Below, one piece after another: positions 43,587 to 53,264 of a stretch of 64,000 nucleotides of DNA (positions within the stretch are counted from its first letter, which is position 1; every line of letters begins with the position of its first letter). Below the pieces are notes generated by a model that saw nothing but the letters and a program-made list of their open reading frames with translations, searched no databases and was not told the DNA's origin. Position numbers and translations under genes: made by a program. This stretch comes from Candidatus Cybelea sp. (GTDB lineage Bacteria; Vulcanimicrobiota; Vulcanimicrobiia; Vulcanimicrobiales; Vulcanimicrobiaceae): NCBI GenBank assembly GCA_036489315.1, contig DASXFZ010000029.1, forward strand, positions 62,001 to 126,000, in the 5' to 3' direction.

Positions 43587-45404
43587 ATGCGTCAAGCAGC
43601 GATTATTCGTTTGGAGGGGAGCGCCGCACTCATTATTGCGTTCGCGCTTTCCGCCTGCGGGGGCCACTCGGCGTTCGATGGAGCCGTTCCGGCAGGGGGG
43701 AACGCGCAGTTACAGCGCGGTCCGCTCTCGCCGGTGCGAAGCACTCAAAACTTGCGCGCGATGATGGTCAAGGGCGGCCTGGAAAGCAACGCTTCACACG
43801 GTGCGGGGTATCCCGTTACGGCCGATCCGCCGGTCTCGCACCCCAACGAAGCCCCTTGTGTTGACAGGCTCTTCAACCCGCACACTCCACCGCTGCAATC
43901 CAGCGGTCTGCCCGTCGGCAAGTTTGCCGACTATAGCGATCACCCGTTCAACTATAAGCCGCCGGCGAACTGTCCGGGGCCGTATGCAAAGATCGTCTTC
44001 AAAATGCATTTCCGGGTGACGGCCGGCGTGCAATTCGACAGGACGGGAGCCGTCTGGATCGGCGCCACGAACGTCTTCTTCGGGACCACCTCCGAGCCCG
44101 GACAGAACGCGAGCCCGCAGTGGGACGTCGAGCGGGACGTCAGCGAGTACGCGCCGATCTTCGCCCAGCCGTCGGTGGGGCAAGCATCGGTCTATAACAT
44201 CGTCAACTCGCAGTACACCGGCATCATTTACGGCACGGCCGAGCTGGATTTCTATCCGGCGACCAAGCAGTTTCCGGCGGCCGCGAGCGCCGACGGCGTC
44301 TATCCGCTCTCTGGCGGACCGAGCGGCGGATACGTCTACCTCGACGCGGCCACCGACCAAATGACCGGTACGTTCACCTTCCCAACCAATGTCCGGGCGG
44401 CCTATTTGGACGTCTTTCTCGAGTCGCAGTCGGGCGACGAGTTTTGGTACACCTGTTTTCCGAACGATCTCGCCGGTAAGCTGCAAAACTGCGGCAATAC
44501 CGCCTTCCGGGAAGGCGAGGTGAGCGTCGACGGACAGCCGGCCGGGGTGGCGCCGATCTATCCGTGGATCTACACGGGCGGCATCGATCCGTATTTATGG
44601 ATCCCAATCCCCGGCGTCGAAACGTTGAACTTCAAGCCCTACCGTATCGACCTGACGCCGTTCGCGGCGCAGCTCGACGACGGAAATCCGCATACGATCG
44701 CGGTCTCGGTCTTCAACGACGACAACTACTTCGCGGCAAACGCGGCGCTGCTCGTTTATGAAGACCACGGCTCCACGCAAGTCACGGGCGGGCTGATCGA
44801 GAACGGGACGGCGTTCTCGCCGGCAGAGAAAGTAGCCGAACACGTGCGCTTCGACAAGTCCGGCAACGCCAGCGGAACGATCGACGTCTCGGCGACGCAC
44901 CCGGTCAGTCTGCGGGGTTACGTCAACACGTCCAAGGGCCGCGTCACGACGTCGGTGACGCAAAGCATCGCCTTCTCCAACTTTCAGCGCATCAACGATA
45001 CCTCGAGTCAGTTTCTGCAGAACATCAAGCAGAACACCACGATCACCTCGAATACGATGACGTCGACGCGCGGCAAGCGCCTTCGGGCGCAGAGCCAGTG
45101 GACCTATCCGTTCGACGTTCGCTACAACTACGTCGTAAAGAGCGGCGCGGCAACCCAGACGACCGACGTCTTGCAGACTAAGAGCGGCAGCGGGCTCGAT
45201 CAAACCCGCAGCAAGGCATCATCCTGGTCGTCGCTCAACAACCTGCACTCGTACGACGTTCTGAACATCCACGGGAGCAACGCCTCGCCGTCGAACGCCA
45301 AGAGCCGCCAACAGTACAAATCGCTCAACGTTGACGGCGGATGCTATGAGGAGACGCTCAAATCGCTGCTTAACGTCTTGACGAGTAAGCTGAAGGGCTG
45401 CTAA
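43587..45404 (+). CDS. PNGase A-like lipoprotein (peptide-N4-asparagine amidase A family)
   Basis: 605-aa exported protein with a lipoprotein signal (IIAFALSAC, lipobox near residue 24). The middle matches peptide:N-glycanase A of plants and fungi: CPGPYAKIVFKMHFRVTAG, QFDRTGAVWIGATNVFFGTTSEP and WDVERDVSEYAPIF. IVNSQYTGIIYGTAELDFYPA and TLNFKPYRIDLTPFAAQLDDG continue the match. That family removes N-linked glycans from Asn, including core-fucosylated plant glycans. A second C-terminal beta domain (about 420-605) completes it. ATG 43587 is chosen because GGAGG lies 9 bases upstream; a TTG at 43581 adds two residues. It is monocistronic, between selA and the convergent aldehyde dehydrogenase gene. 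Confidence 0.82.
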   Translation: MRQAAIIRLEGSAALIIAFALSACGGHSAFDGAVPAGGNAQLQRGPLSPVRSTQNLRAMMVKGGLESNASHGAGYPVTADPPVSHPNEAPCVDRLFNPHTPPLQSSGLPVGKFADYSDHPFNYKPPANCPGPYAKIVFKMHFRVTAGVQFDRTGAVWIGATNVFFGTTSEPGQNASPQWDVERDVSEYAPIFAQPSVGQASVYNIVNSQYTGIIYGTAELDFYPATKQFPAAASADGVYPLSGGPSGGYVYLDAATDQMTGTFTFPTNVRAAYLDVFLESQSGDEFWYTCFPNDLAGKLQNCGNTAFREGEVSVDGQPAGVAPIYPWIYTGGIDPYLWIPIPGVETLNFKPYRIDLTPFAAQLDDGNPHTIAVSVFNDDNYFAANAALLVYEDHGSTQVTGGLIENGTAFSPAEKVAEHVRFDKSGNASGTIDVSATHPVSLRGYVNTSKGRVTTSVTQSIAFSNFQRINDTSSQFLQNIKQNTTITSNTMTSTRGKRLRAQSQWTYPFDVRYNYVVKSGAATQTTDVLQTKSGSGLDQTRSKASSWSSLNNLHSYDVLNIHGSNASPSNAKSRQQYKSLNVDGGCYEETLKSLLNVLTSKLKGC

Positions 45405-45413
45405 GCCGCCGCG

Positions 45414-46955
45414 TCAGCGGTCGCTGAACCAGCCCGACGGCGCGACGTCGAGGTTGACGTTGATCTGTTTGACCTCGGTATACGCGTCGTAGCCATAAGT
45501 TCCAAGCTCGCGCCCGATGCCCGACTGCTTGTAGCCGCCCCAGGGTGCCTCGTTATAGGTCGGGTGGTACGTGTTGATCCACGTGATGCCGGCGCGCAGC
45601 TTGCGAATAACGCGGTGCGCCTTGGCGATGTCTTCCGTGAAGACGGCGCCGGCCAACCCATAGATCGTGTCGTTGGCGACGGCAATCGCTTCCGCTTCGT
45701 CGGCGAAGGTTTGCACGACCAGCACGGGGCCAAAAATTTCCTCGGCGACGATCCGCATCTGCGGCGATGTCTGATCGAAGATCGTCGGAGCGATGAAGTT
45801 CCCCGCGGCGAGCTCACCGCCGAGCCGTTCGCCGCCGCAGAGAAGCTTCGCGCCTTCCCCGACGCCGGCGGCGATGTAGGCCTCGACGCGTTCGCGATGG
45901 ACCGGCGAGATAATCGGTCCCATCTCGGTCTGCGGATCGAAGCCGTCACCGACGCGAATCTTGCGCGCTCGTTCGACAAGCCGCTCCAGGAAACGGTCGT
46001 GCAGCGATCGCTCGATCACCAAGCGCGAGCCGGCCGAACAGACTTGCCCGGCGTTGGCGTAGATCCCGAAGAGCGCGTAGTCGATCGCCGTATCGAAATC
46101 GGCGTCGGCGAAGACGACGTTGGGGGACTTGCCGCCGAGCTCGAGCGAGATCTTTTTCAGATTCGACGTTGCGGCTTGCATGATGCTGCGGCCGGTCTGC
46201 GTCCCGCCGGTAAAGGCGATCTTGTCGACGAGCGTACTGGCGGCCAGCGCATTGCCGGCAATCGCACCCGCGCCGGTGACGACGTTGACGACGCCGCGCG
46301 GAAATTCGAGCTCCTCGAAAATCGCCGCGAGGCGGATCGCCGAGAGGGGCGTTAACTCGGAGGGTTTGAGGATGCAGACGTTGCCCGCGGCGAGCGCCGG
46401 AGCCAGCTTCCAAACCGCCATGAGCAGCGGATAGTTCCAAGGAACGATCTGCCCGCAGACGCCGATCGGCTCGCGGACGGTAAATGTTTGCGAGGGTGCC
46501 GGCACGTCGAACGTTTGTCCGTGCGGTTTTGTCGCCAGGCCGGCGTAATAACGAAAGCAGTTGGCCGCGTCGACGGCGTCGTACTCGGTCTCGCGCAGAG
46601 GCTTTCCGTTGTTGAGCGTGTCGATGCGCGTGAACTCGTCGCGGTGCGCGTCGATCGCATCGGCCACTTTGAAGAGCAGCGCCGCGCGATCGGCGGCGCT
46701 CGTCGATCCCCAGGGGCCTTGGTCGAAGGCTTTGCGCGCGGCCTCGATCGCGCCTTGCACGTCCTCCGTCCCCGCTTCGGCGATCGTCGCGATCTTTTGA
46801 CCGTTCGAGGGATTGAAGAGGTCGCGCGTCGCGCCGCTGCGCGCCGGCCGCCATTCGCCGTCGACGTACATCGGAATGACGCCGTCGACGCCGGGCAGGT
46901 GCGCGAGAATCGACTCGGGATCGACCGGAGAGTTCGCCGTTACTTGCATCGTCAT
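45414..46955 (-). CDS. NAD(P)-dependent aldehyde dehydrogenase (aminobutyraldehyde/betaine type)
   Basis: 513-aa ALDH superfamily enzyme. The catalytic residues are E272 in LELGGKSPN and C306 in GQVCSAGSR; FTGGTQTGRSIM is the coenzyme region and the C-terminus carries the APWGGYKQSGIGRELG motif. The closest style is betaine-aldehyde or 4-aminobutanal dehydrogenases (PuuC/PatD/BetB type). As last gene of an operon with two class III aminotransferases, the best guess is oxidation of 4-aminobutanal to 4-aminobutyrate. A 27-base gap separates it from the patA-like gene upstream. Confidence 0.9.
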   Translation of the reverse strand: MTMQVTANSPVDPESILAHLPGVDGVIPMYVDGEWRPARSGATRDLFNPSNGQKIATIAEAGTEDVQGAIEAARKAFDQGPWGSTSAADRAALLFKVADAIDAHRDEFTRIDTLNNGKPLRETEYDAVDAANCFRYYAGLATKPHGQTFDVPAPSQTFTVREPIGVCGQIVPWNYPLLMAVWKLAPALAAGNVCILKPSELTPLSAIRLAAIFEELEFPRGVVNVVTGAGAIAGNALAASTLVDKIAFTGGTQTGRSIMQAATSNLKKISLELGGKSPNVVFADADFDTAIDYALFGIYANAGQVCSAGSRLVIERSLHDRFLERLVERARKIRVGDGFDPQTEMGPIISPVHRERVEAYIAAGVGEGAKLLCGGERLGGELAAGNFIAPTIFDQTSPQMRIVAEEIFGPVLVVQTFADEAEAIAVANDTIYGLAGAVFTEDIAKAHRVIRKLRAGITWINTYHPTYNEAPWGGYKQSGIGRELGTYGYDAYTEVKQINVNLDVAPSGWFSDR

Positions 46956-46982
46956 CGTCTCTTTCTGTAGGGCCGTACGCCT

Positions 46983-48371
46983 CTACGATGCGTTCGACGT
47001 GGGAACCGGTTGCGGTTCCATGCTGGCGAGGCTCTCGCCCAGCGCGCGACAGACGTAATCCGCCTCGTCTTGCGTGATCGTCAGCGGGGGTTCGACCCGA
47101 ATTACTCGGGCGTTCACGAGCGTCCCGGAGACCAGCACGCCTCGATCGAGCATTCGCTTGCCGAGCTCGAATCCGGTCGCGTCGTCGTGAAACTCGAGCG
47201 CGATGAGCAAGCCCTTTCCGCGCACGCTCGCGACGAGGCCCGCGTGCGGCTGCACGGCGGTGCGAATTCCCGCAAGCAGGCGCTCTCCCAGCCGCGCCGC
47301 GCGCTGCGGAAGCTGTTCCTCGATGAGCACGTTGATCGTCGCCAGCGCCGCGGCGCAGGCGAGCGGATTTCCGCCGAACGTCGACGTGTGCAGGAACGGA
47401 TTGTCGAACAGGCGCGAGAATACTTCGCGCCGCCCGACGACCGCGCCGGCCGGCACGACGCCGCCGCCGAACGCCTTCGCCAGGCACATTAGATCGGGGG
47501 CGATACCGTAGTGCTCGCAGCAGAACATCTTGCCCGTGCGCCCCATGCCCGTCTGCACTTCGTCCAAAATGAAGAGCGAACCAAATTCGTCGCAGAGCGC
47601 GCGGACGCCGGGAAGATAGTCGTCATCGGGGATGTTTACGCCGCCCTCGCCTTGGATCGGTTCCAAGAGGACGGCGCCGACGTCCTCGCCGACCGCGCGG
47701 CACGAGGTCATCATGTCGCGCAGCGCGGGAAGGTCGTTGAACGGCACGTGCTCGATGTTGGGCAGCATCGGCCCGAACGGGCGGCGGAACTCCGCTTTCG
47801 CGCTGGCCGAGAGCGAGCCGTAGCTCTTGCCGTGAAATCCCTTCGTTGCCGCGACGATCGTCTGCTTTGTCGGATCGTAGGCGCGCGCGAGTTTGAGCGC
47901 ACCTTCGACCGCTTCGGTTCCGCTGTTGCAGAAGAAGCTGAAGTCGAGTTCTCCGGGCGTCAGCATCGAGAGCGTTTTGGCGAGCATCGCGCGCAGCGGA
48001 TCGAGCAGATCCTGGCTGTGCAGCGGCTGACGCCGCAGCTGATCGGTTACCGCTTTGACGACTTTGGGATGGCGGTGGCCGACGTTGAAGATCCCGAAGC
48101 CGCCCAAACAATCGAGGTAGCGGCGTCCGTAGACGTCGCGATAGGAGTTCGGGCCGGCGTCGGCCCACTCGACAACGGCGCCGGCCTCGCGTGCGTCGGT
48201 CGCCTTGCGGTATTCCAGGAATCCGGGGTTGACGTGATCGCGAAACCCCTCGACGGTCTCGCGCGTGATCCACGCGGCCTCCTCGGGGCCGACTTCGATG
48301 TTTTCGATCAGCGCGAGAACGCGCTGCGAGTATTCGTAGGCGCGGCGTTCGCGTTGCTCGGAAGAGCTCAC
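46983..48371 (-). CDS. patA: Putrescine aminotransferase (PatA/YgjG-like)
   Basis: Class III PLP aminotransferase of 462 aa that transfers the amino group of putrescine to 2-oxoglutarate. The match to E. coli PatA is unusually strong by eye: HVNPGFLEYRKA, YLDCLGGFGIFNVGHRHPKVV, QPLHSQDLLDPLRAMLAKTL, and PFLHTSTFGGNPLACAAALATINVL. The PLP lysine is K299 in CLAKAFGGGVVP and DEVQTGMGRTG is intact. Start ATG 48371 overlaps the stop of the upstream aminotransferase gene by 4 bases. With the downstream dehydrogenase it makes 4-aminobutanal and then GABA. Confidence 0.9.
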   Translation of the reverse strand: MSSSEQRERRAYEYSQRVLALIENIEVGPEEAAWITRETVEGFRDHVNPGFLEYRKATDAREAGAVVEWADAGPNSYRDVYGRRYLDCLGGFGIFNVGHRHPKVVKAVTDQLRRQPLHSQDLLDPLRAMLAKTLSMLTPGELDFSFFCNSGTEAVEGALKLARAYDPTKQTIVAATKGFHGKSYGSLSASAKAEFRRPFGPMLPNIEHVPFNDLPALRDMMTSCRAVGEDVGAVLLEPIQGEGGVNIPDDDYLPGVRALCDEFGSLFILDEVQTGMGRTGKMFCCEHYGIAPDLMCLAKAFGGGVVPAGAVVGRREVFSRLFDNPFLHTSTFGGNPLACAAALATINVLIEEQLPQRAARLGERLLAGIRTAVQPHAGLVASVRGKGLLIALEFHDDATGFELGKRMLDRGVLVSGTLVNARVIRVEPPLTITQDEADYVCRALGESLASMEPQPVPTSNAS

Positions 48372-49621
48372 GCCGCGAAGACCTCCGCGGCGGCGTCGCG
48401 GAGCGCTTCTAGGCCTTCGTCGAGCTCGGCGTCCGTCACGACCAAGGGCACGAGAATGCGAATGACGTTGCTCTGCCCGGCAAGCAGCACGATGAGCCCT
48501 CTCCGGCGCGCGGCCTCGAGAATTTGCGGCGCGCCCGACGAGAGTTCCATCGCCATCATCGCACCCAGGCCGCGAACGTCGAGGATTTGCACGTGGCTCG
48601 ACTGCAGGCCGCGCAGCGCGGATTCGATGCGCGCCCCGATCGCGCGGGCTCGCTCCAAAAAGCGCTCATCCATGATCTCGAAGATCTCCAGTGCCGCCGC
48701 GCAGGCAACCGGATTTCCGGCGAAGGTGCCGCCCAATCCGCCCGGCTCCGGCGCGTCCATGATCTCGGCCTTTCCGACGACTGCGGCGAGCGGAAGCCCA
48801 CCGCCCAGCGTCTTTGCGACCGTCATCAAGTCGGGCTCGATGCCGTAGTGCTCGCAGGCGAAGAGCCGGCCGGTCCGGCCGAAGCCCGTTTGAATCTCGT
48901 CGACGACGAAAACGATTCCGTGCTGCGCCGTAATACGTCGCAGCTCGTGCAGAAAGGCGGCGGGTGCCGGGAGGAAACCGCCTTCGCCGAGGACCGGTTC
49001 GACGATCATCGCCGCCACACGATCGGCGGAGACGACGCCGTCGAAGATCTCGGCGAGGGCTCGCAGTGCATCCTCGGTCGTCACGCCGTGGCGAAGACTG
49101 GGAAACGGCGCGTGGTAGATCTCGCTGCAAAATGGCCCGAAGTGCTGCTTGTACGGCGCGTTCTTACCGGTCATCGTCAGCGCTAGGAGCGTGCGTCCGT
49201 GGTAACCGTGCGTGAAGGCGATCACCGCCGGCCGTCGAGTGTACTCGCGCGCGATCTTGACGGCGTTCTCGGTCGCCTCGGCGCCGGTGGAGAGCAGCAG
49301 CGACTTTTTGGGCGAAGTGCCGGGGGCGCGGCGATTGAGCTCCTCGGCGACTCGGAGATACGGCTCGTACATCGCCACCTGGAAGCACGTGTGCGTGAAC
49401 CGCTGCGCCTGCTCCGCGATGGCCGCGACCACCCGTGGGTTGGCGTGCCCGGCGTTGAGCGTGCCGATGCCGCCGGCGAAGTCGAGGTATCGCCGGCCCT
49501 CGGCGTCCCAGAGCGTCGCTCCGCTCGCGCGCTGCACCCAGATCGGATGCGCCGTAGCGACGCCGCGCGCGACGTTTTGCGCGCGCCGCTGCGAGAGAGA
49601 AAGTTTCGTTGCGGTGTTCAA
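48368..49621 (-). CDS. Class III aminotransferase, 4-aminobutyrate (GABA)-type
   Basis: 417-aa PLP enzyme from TTG 49621. Features are HPIWVQRASGATLWDAEGRRYLDFAGGIGTLNAGH, AMIVEPVLGEGGFLPAP, VVDEIQTGFGRTGRLFACEH and the PLP lysine K270 in VAKTLGGGLPLAAVVG, all typical of GABA/5-aminovalerate transaminases (GabT/PuuE). The frame stays open to 49699, but that would overlap the divergent TonB-receptor start, so the TTG right before the conserved part is preferred; no Shine-Dalgarno sequence is visible, and a leaderless message is possible. First gene of the gabT-like/patA/ALDH operon. Confidence 0.88.
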   Translation of the reverse strand: MNTATKLSLSQRRAQNVARGVATAHPIWVQRASGATLWDAEGRRYLDFAGGIGTLNAGHANPRVVAAIAEQAQRFTHTCFQVAMYEPYLRVAEELNRRAPGTSPKKSLLLSTGAEATENAVKIAREYTRRPAVIAFTHGYHGRTLLALTMTGKNAPYKQHFGPFCSEIYHAPFPSLRHGVTTEDALRALAEIFDGVVSADRVAAMIVEPVLGEGGFLPAPAAFLHELRRITAQHGIVFVVDEIQTGFGRTGRLFACEHYGIEPDLMTVAKTLGGGLPLAAVVGKAEIMDAPEPGGLGGTFAGNPVACAAALEIFEIMDERFLERARAIGARIESALRGLQSSHVQILDVRGLGAMMAMELSSGAPQILEAARRRGLIVLLAGQSNVIRILVPLVVTDAELDEGLEALRDAAAEVFAA

Positions 49622-49693
49622 AGCGAGGAAGTTATATTCGGCATATGTAAAGGCGCTCTTCCTTAGTCTGCTGGAGGCCATTGGGGGAGGCAC
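49622..49693. promoter_or_regulatory. Divergent promoter region of the amine catabolic operon and TonB receptor
   Basis: About 72 bases separate the TTG of the GABA transaminase gene (minus) from the GTG of the TonB receptor gene (plus). It contains the AT-rich stretch GTTATATTCGGCATATG near 49630-49646, the lowest-GC piece of the area and a likely -10 region. GGGAGG precedes the receptor GTG. No operator repeat was recognised. Confidence 0.4.
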
Positions 49694-52600
49694 GTGCACA
49701 AGCGAATCGTCGCGTTCGTCGTCCTGGCGGTGGTTGCCATGCCCTTCGGAGCGAGAGCGGGAACGACTGGGACCCTGCGCGGCCGAGTGATCGACGCGAC
49801 GACCCGGGCTCCCCTCGCCGGAGTGGCGGTCAGTGCGGTTGCGCCGTCGCAGACGGCGCAGACGGTCTCGGACGCTTCGGGCTCCTATTCGTTTATCTCG
49901 CTTCAGCCCGACACGTACACGGTGAGCGCGAGCAAATCCGGATACGATTCGCTCTCCCAGCCAGGCGTAACCGTCATCGCCGACCAGTCGACCACGGTCG
50001 CGCTGGCGCTGCAGAAGACGCTGCAGACGATCGCGCGGACGACCTCACGTTCCGCACAGTCGCTGGTTCATTCCGGCGTGACGAGCGACGTTTTTTCGAT
50101 CAACCCGACGGGTCAAAGGGCCGCCTCGACGCTCTCGGGCTCGGGTTCGCTCACGCAAGCCTACGGCGCGATTGCGAGCGCACCCGGCGTCAACATCCCT
50201 TCCAACCAACAGGGTTGGTATCAGAGCGTTTACGTTCGCGGCGGCGACGTCGATCAGGTTGCTTATGAGTTCGACGGATTGCCGACGACCCGGCAATCGG
50301 ATCTCGCGCCGATCGCAACGCTGACGTCGCTGGGCAATCAGGAGGTGCAGGTCTACACGGGCGGCACGCCCGCGACTTCGAACTCCTCGGGCCTGGCCGG
50401 CTACATCAATCAAGTCATCAAGACCGGAACCTTCCCGGGCTATGCAACGGCGGACTTCGGTATCGGCGGACCGGCGTACTACCATCAGGCGACCGTCGAA
50501 GCCGGCGGCGCGACGCCCGATCGCATGTTCTCGTACTACGTTGGGCTTTCGGGAACGAATCAGACGTTTCGCTACGGCGACCAGTTCGGCGGGGTCAGCC
50601 AGCCGTTGTACTTCTATCCGCTCAACGTCCCGACGAACAACAACGTCTACAATATCCTCGACGGCTCGGCCGGCCGATATCCCAACTACGGGTTCATCGC
50701 GCAGCCCGGCTACGGCTACACGCAAGCGTATGATGCCGACCGGGAGAACGTCGTCAACTTTCACATCGGCATCGCGCACCGCGACTCGCCCCTGCGCGAC
50801 GACATTCAACTGCTCTACGTCACGGGCGGGATCGGCGCGCAGTTCTACAGCTCCGCCAACGACATCGGCTACACGCCGCTGGTCGGCAAGCGCACCGGCA
50901 TCGGCTATCCGATGCCGTACCTCGATTCGCTCTACTACGGCGGCCCGCTAATGAAGACGCCAAACCAAAGCGACGTCATCATCGGCGACTTTCCGAGCAG
51001 CCCGACGGGCCGGGCGCCGGGATCGCCGGTGGGGGTGAACGATCGCGACGGAAACTACAACGGCTATTCGATCGAAAAGTTTCAGTACCAAAAAAACTTC
51101 GACTCCCGCTCGTATCTGCGAGCGCTCGTTTACGGTGAGTATTCGCGCTGGTTCATCAACGGGCCCGACAGCGCTCAGCTGGTCTTCGGTTCGGATCCGG
51201 CCGACTACGAAGTCCTCGAGCATGGCTACGGTGCCGGCCTGATTTATTCAAATCAGCTCTCGGCGCAGCACCTGCTTACCGCCGAAGCTTCGTATACGAC
51301 GCAGAAGCTGCAGACCTATAACGCCGGCTTCAGCTCGACCGATCCGTTTACGAGCAGCCGCGCACCTACGGGGCTCGGAACGATTCTCTCGAGCTACGGG
51401 ACGCCGAACGGCAAGTGCTACAACTACAAGACTGGCCAGCCGTGGAGCTGTTTCGATGCCGGCAGCCAGGGCGGCTGCCTCTCGCCGGCCGGATGCTATC
51501 CCGGCGAAGGCTCCTACCGTTTCAACCTGACGCCGGGCGAGGCGCCCGCGAATACCCCCGCCGCGCGCGCCGGCGCTCGCTGGATGATGACCGAGAACGG
51601 CGTGAGCGCTCAGGTCGACAACGTAACGCCTCGCTTCGCTTCGGCGGCGCTCACGGACGTTTGGGAACCCAACGACCGGATCGTCGTCAACATCGGCGCG
51701 CGTTTCGACCGCTTCGCCTACGACACCAACAATCTGGAGGATGGCTACCCGGCGCGGCAGTTTTGGTTCGATGCATACAACGACGAGCATTGCGGCACGC
51801 TGGGATCGCAGCCGCAGTGGACGTGGAACGCAAAGAGCGGCTCGTTCGGTGCGTGCGCCCCCGGCCTTTCCCCGATGACGCAGCCGGGCAACGGGCTCTA
51901 TAACACCGGTGCGGGCGAAGACGTATCTAACGTCTTCGCGCCGCGCGCTTCGTTTACGTACACGATCAACCCCGATACGGTGATTCGCGGCTCCGCCGGG
52001 CGTTACGCACGGGCCGAAGGCTCGTCGTACTACCAGTACAACACCTATCAGCAGAACCTCGCGTCCTTTATCTCGCAGTTCTACCCGTACGGCTACCACA
52101 CGCCCGACCACGATATCTCTCCGGATACGTCGGATAACTTCGACCTCTCGCTCGAAAAGCACGTCAAAGGCACGCAGCTCTCGTTCAAGGTCACGCCGTT
52201 CTATCGCAATACGCGCAACGAGCTGCAGTTCCAGGCGATCAACGCCGTACAGGGAACCCTCGCCGGCCTCAACGTCGGAACGCAACGCTCCTACGGCGCC
52301 GAGTTTTCGCTGCAGTACGGCGACTTCAGCCGAAACGGCATCTCCGCAATTTTCTCCTACACGCATACGGAGAACCAGATCCGCTACAGCCCGATCAACG
52401 GCGTGAGCGTCATCGACGCGCTCAACTCGCAGATCGCCCTCTATAACTCCTACACGTCGGCCTGCGCCCACGTGACGCGAAGCTCCGCGAACTGGCAGGC
52501 GTGCGGGAGCGGCGCGAATCCCGGCAACGCCAGGCCCGTGCTGCGCAATACGCAATCGGGTACGGGCGATCAAGGGAAGCTCCAGGTACCCAACCCGTAC

Positions 52601-53254
52601 TATCGCGGCGCGCTGCAGCCGCTCTTCGATACGAACGGATGGTACGCGCCCTACGACGTGATTCCGAGCCCGTTCAATGCTGCCAACGGTTACGAGGTGC
52701 CCGACGTCGCCTCGCTGATCCTCAACTACCGGCACGGCCGGTTCGCGGTAACGCCTTCGCTGCACTACGCCGACGGTTCGAACTACGGATCGCCGCTGGT
52801 CTGGCCCGGCTACGTGCCGCAGTCGTGCTCGGCGCAGCCGGCGAAGACGCCGCTGGCTCCGGGCAGCAGCTGCTCCGGCGGCGCGGCCGGCGCGATCTTC
52901 CTGCCCGATCCATACAGCGGAAAGTTCGACAATCTCGGCGCCTTCATTCAGCCGGCGGAGCTCACGCTGAACCTGCAGACGAGCTACGATTTCTCTTCAC
53001 GCGTGACGCTGACGGTGCAGGCCGTCAATATCTACAATCAGTGCTACCAGCGCGGCTTTGCCTGGGACAACACGGTAACGTGCGTCTACTCGAACCTGCC
53101 CTCGAACATCTTGGCGCCCGCCGGCAACTTCCTCAAGAATCCGCCTCAGCAGCTGCGCTACCCGTACGGCACGTTTTTCAACATCACCGAAGTCGGCATC
53201 TCGTCGGTGCTTCAACCCTTCGGCTTTTTCGCGGATCTGAGCGTAAAGATCTAA
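49694..53254 (+). CDS. TonB-dependent outer-membrane receptor with carboxypeptidase-regulatory-like domain
   Basis: 1186-aa outer-membrane receptor. It starts at GTG 49694 with GGGAGG upstream and a signal peptide ending near residue 22 (FGARAG). Residues 24-105 form a CarboxypepD_reg-like beta sandwich (GTLRGRVIDATTRAPLAGVAVSAV, SYSFISLQPDTYTVSASKSGYDS). A plug domain follows (LTQAYGAIASAPGVNI, SVYVRGGDVDQVAYEFDGLPT, SLGNQEVQVYTGGTPA), and the rest is a beta-barrel rich in Tyr and Asn ending FFADLSVKI. No classic TonB box was pinned down. It is divergent from the amine catabolic operon and upstream of an amine oxidase, so an amine-containing or peptide ligand is a reasonable guess. Confidence 0.9.
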   Translation: MHKRIVAFVVLAVVAMPFGARAGTTGTLRGRVIDATTRAPLAGVAVSAVAPSQTAQTVSDASGSYSFISLQPDTYTVSASKSGYDSLSQPGVTVIADQSTTVALALQKTLQTIARTTSRSAQSLVHSGVTSDVFSINPTGQRAASTLSGSGSLTQAYGAIASAPGVNIPSNQQGWYQSVYVRGGDVDQVAYEFDGLPTTRQSDLAPIATLTSLGNQEVQVYTGGTPATSNSSGLAGYINQVIKTGTFPGYATADFGIGGPAYYHQATVEAGGATPDRMFSYYVGLSGTNQTFRYGDQFGGVSQPLYFYPLNVPTNNNVYNILDGSAGRYPNYGFIAQPGYGYTQAYDADRENVVNFHIGIAHRDSPLRDDIQLLYVTGGIGAQFYSSANDIGYTPLVGKRTGIGYPMPYLDSLYYGGPLMKTPNQSDVIIGDFPSSPTGRAPGSPVGVNDRDGNYNGYSIEKFQYQKNFDSRSYLRALVYGEYSRWFINGPDSAQLVFGSDPADYEVLEHGYGAGLIYSNQLSAQHLLTAEASYTTQKLQTYNAGFSSTDPFTSSRAPTGLGTILSSYGTPNGKCYNYKTGQPWSCFDAGSQGGCLSPAGCYPGEGSYRFNLTPGEAPANTPAARAGARWMMTENGVSAQVDNVTPRFASAALTDVWEPNDRIVVNIGARFDRFAYDTNNLEDGYPARQFWFDAYNDEHCGTLGSQPQWTWNAKSGSFGACAPGLSPMTQPGNGLYNTGAGEDVSNVFAPRASFTYTINPDTVIRGSAGRYARAEGSSYYQYNTYQQNLASFISQFYPYGYHTPDHDISPDTSDNFDLSLEKHVKGTQLSFKVTPFYRNTRNELQFQAINAVQGTLAGLNVGTQRSYGAEFSLQYGDFSRNGISAIFSYTHTENQIRYSPINGVSVIDALNSQIALYNSYTSACAHVTRSSANWQACGSGANPGNARPVLRNTQSGTGDQGKLQVPNPYYRGALQPLFDTNGWYAPYDVIPSPFNAANGYEVPDVASLILNYRHGRFAVTPSLHYADGSNYGSPLVWPGYVPQSCSAQPAKTPLAPGSSCSGGAAGAIFLPDPYSGKFDNLGAFIQPAELTLNLQTSYDFSSRVTLTVQAVNIYNQCYQRGFAWDNTVTCVYSNLPSNILAPAGNFLKNPPQQLRYPYGTFFNITEVGISSVLQPFGFFADLSVKI

Positions 53255-53264
53255 GGAACGCTGT

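Noticed and set aside
51248-52765. 505-codon minus-strand open frame opposite the TonB receptor gene
   Set aside because: Val/Arg-rich shadow without any motif; the receptor barrel on the plus strand explains the region.
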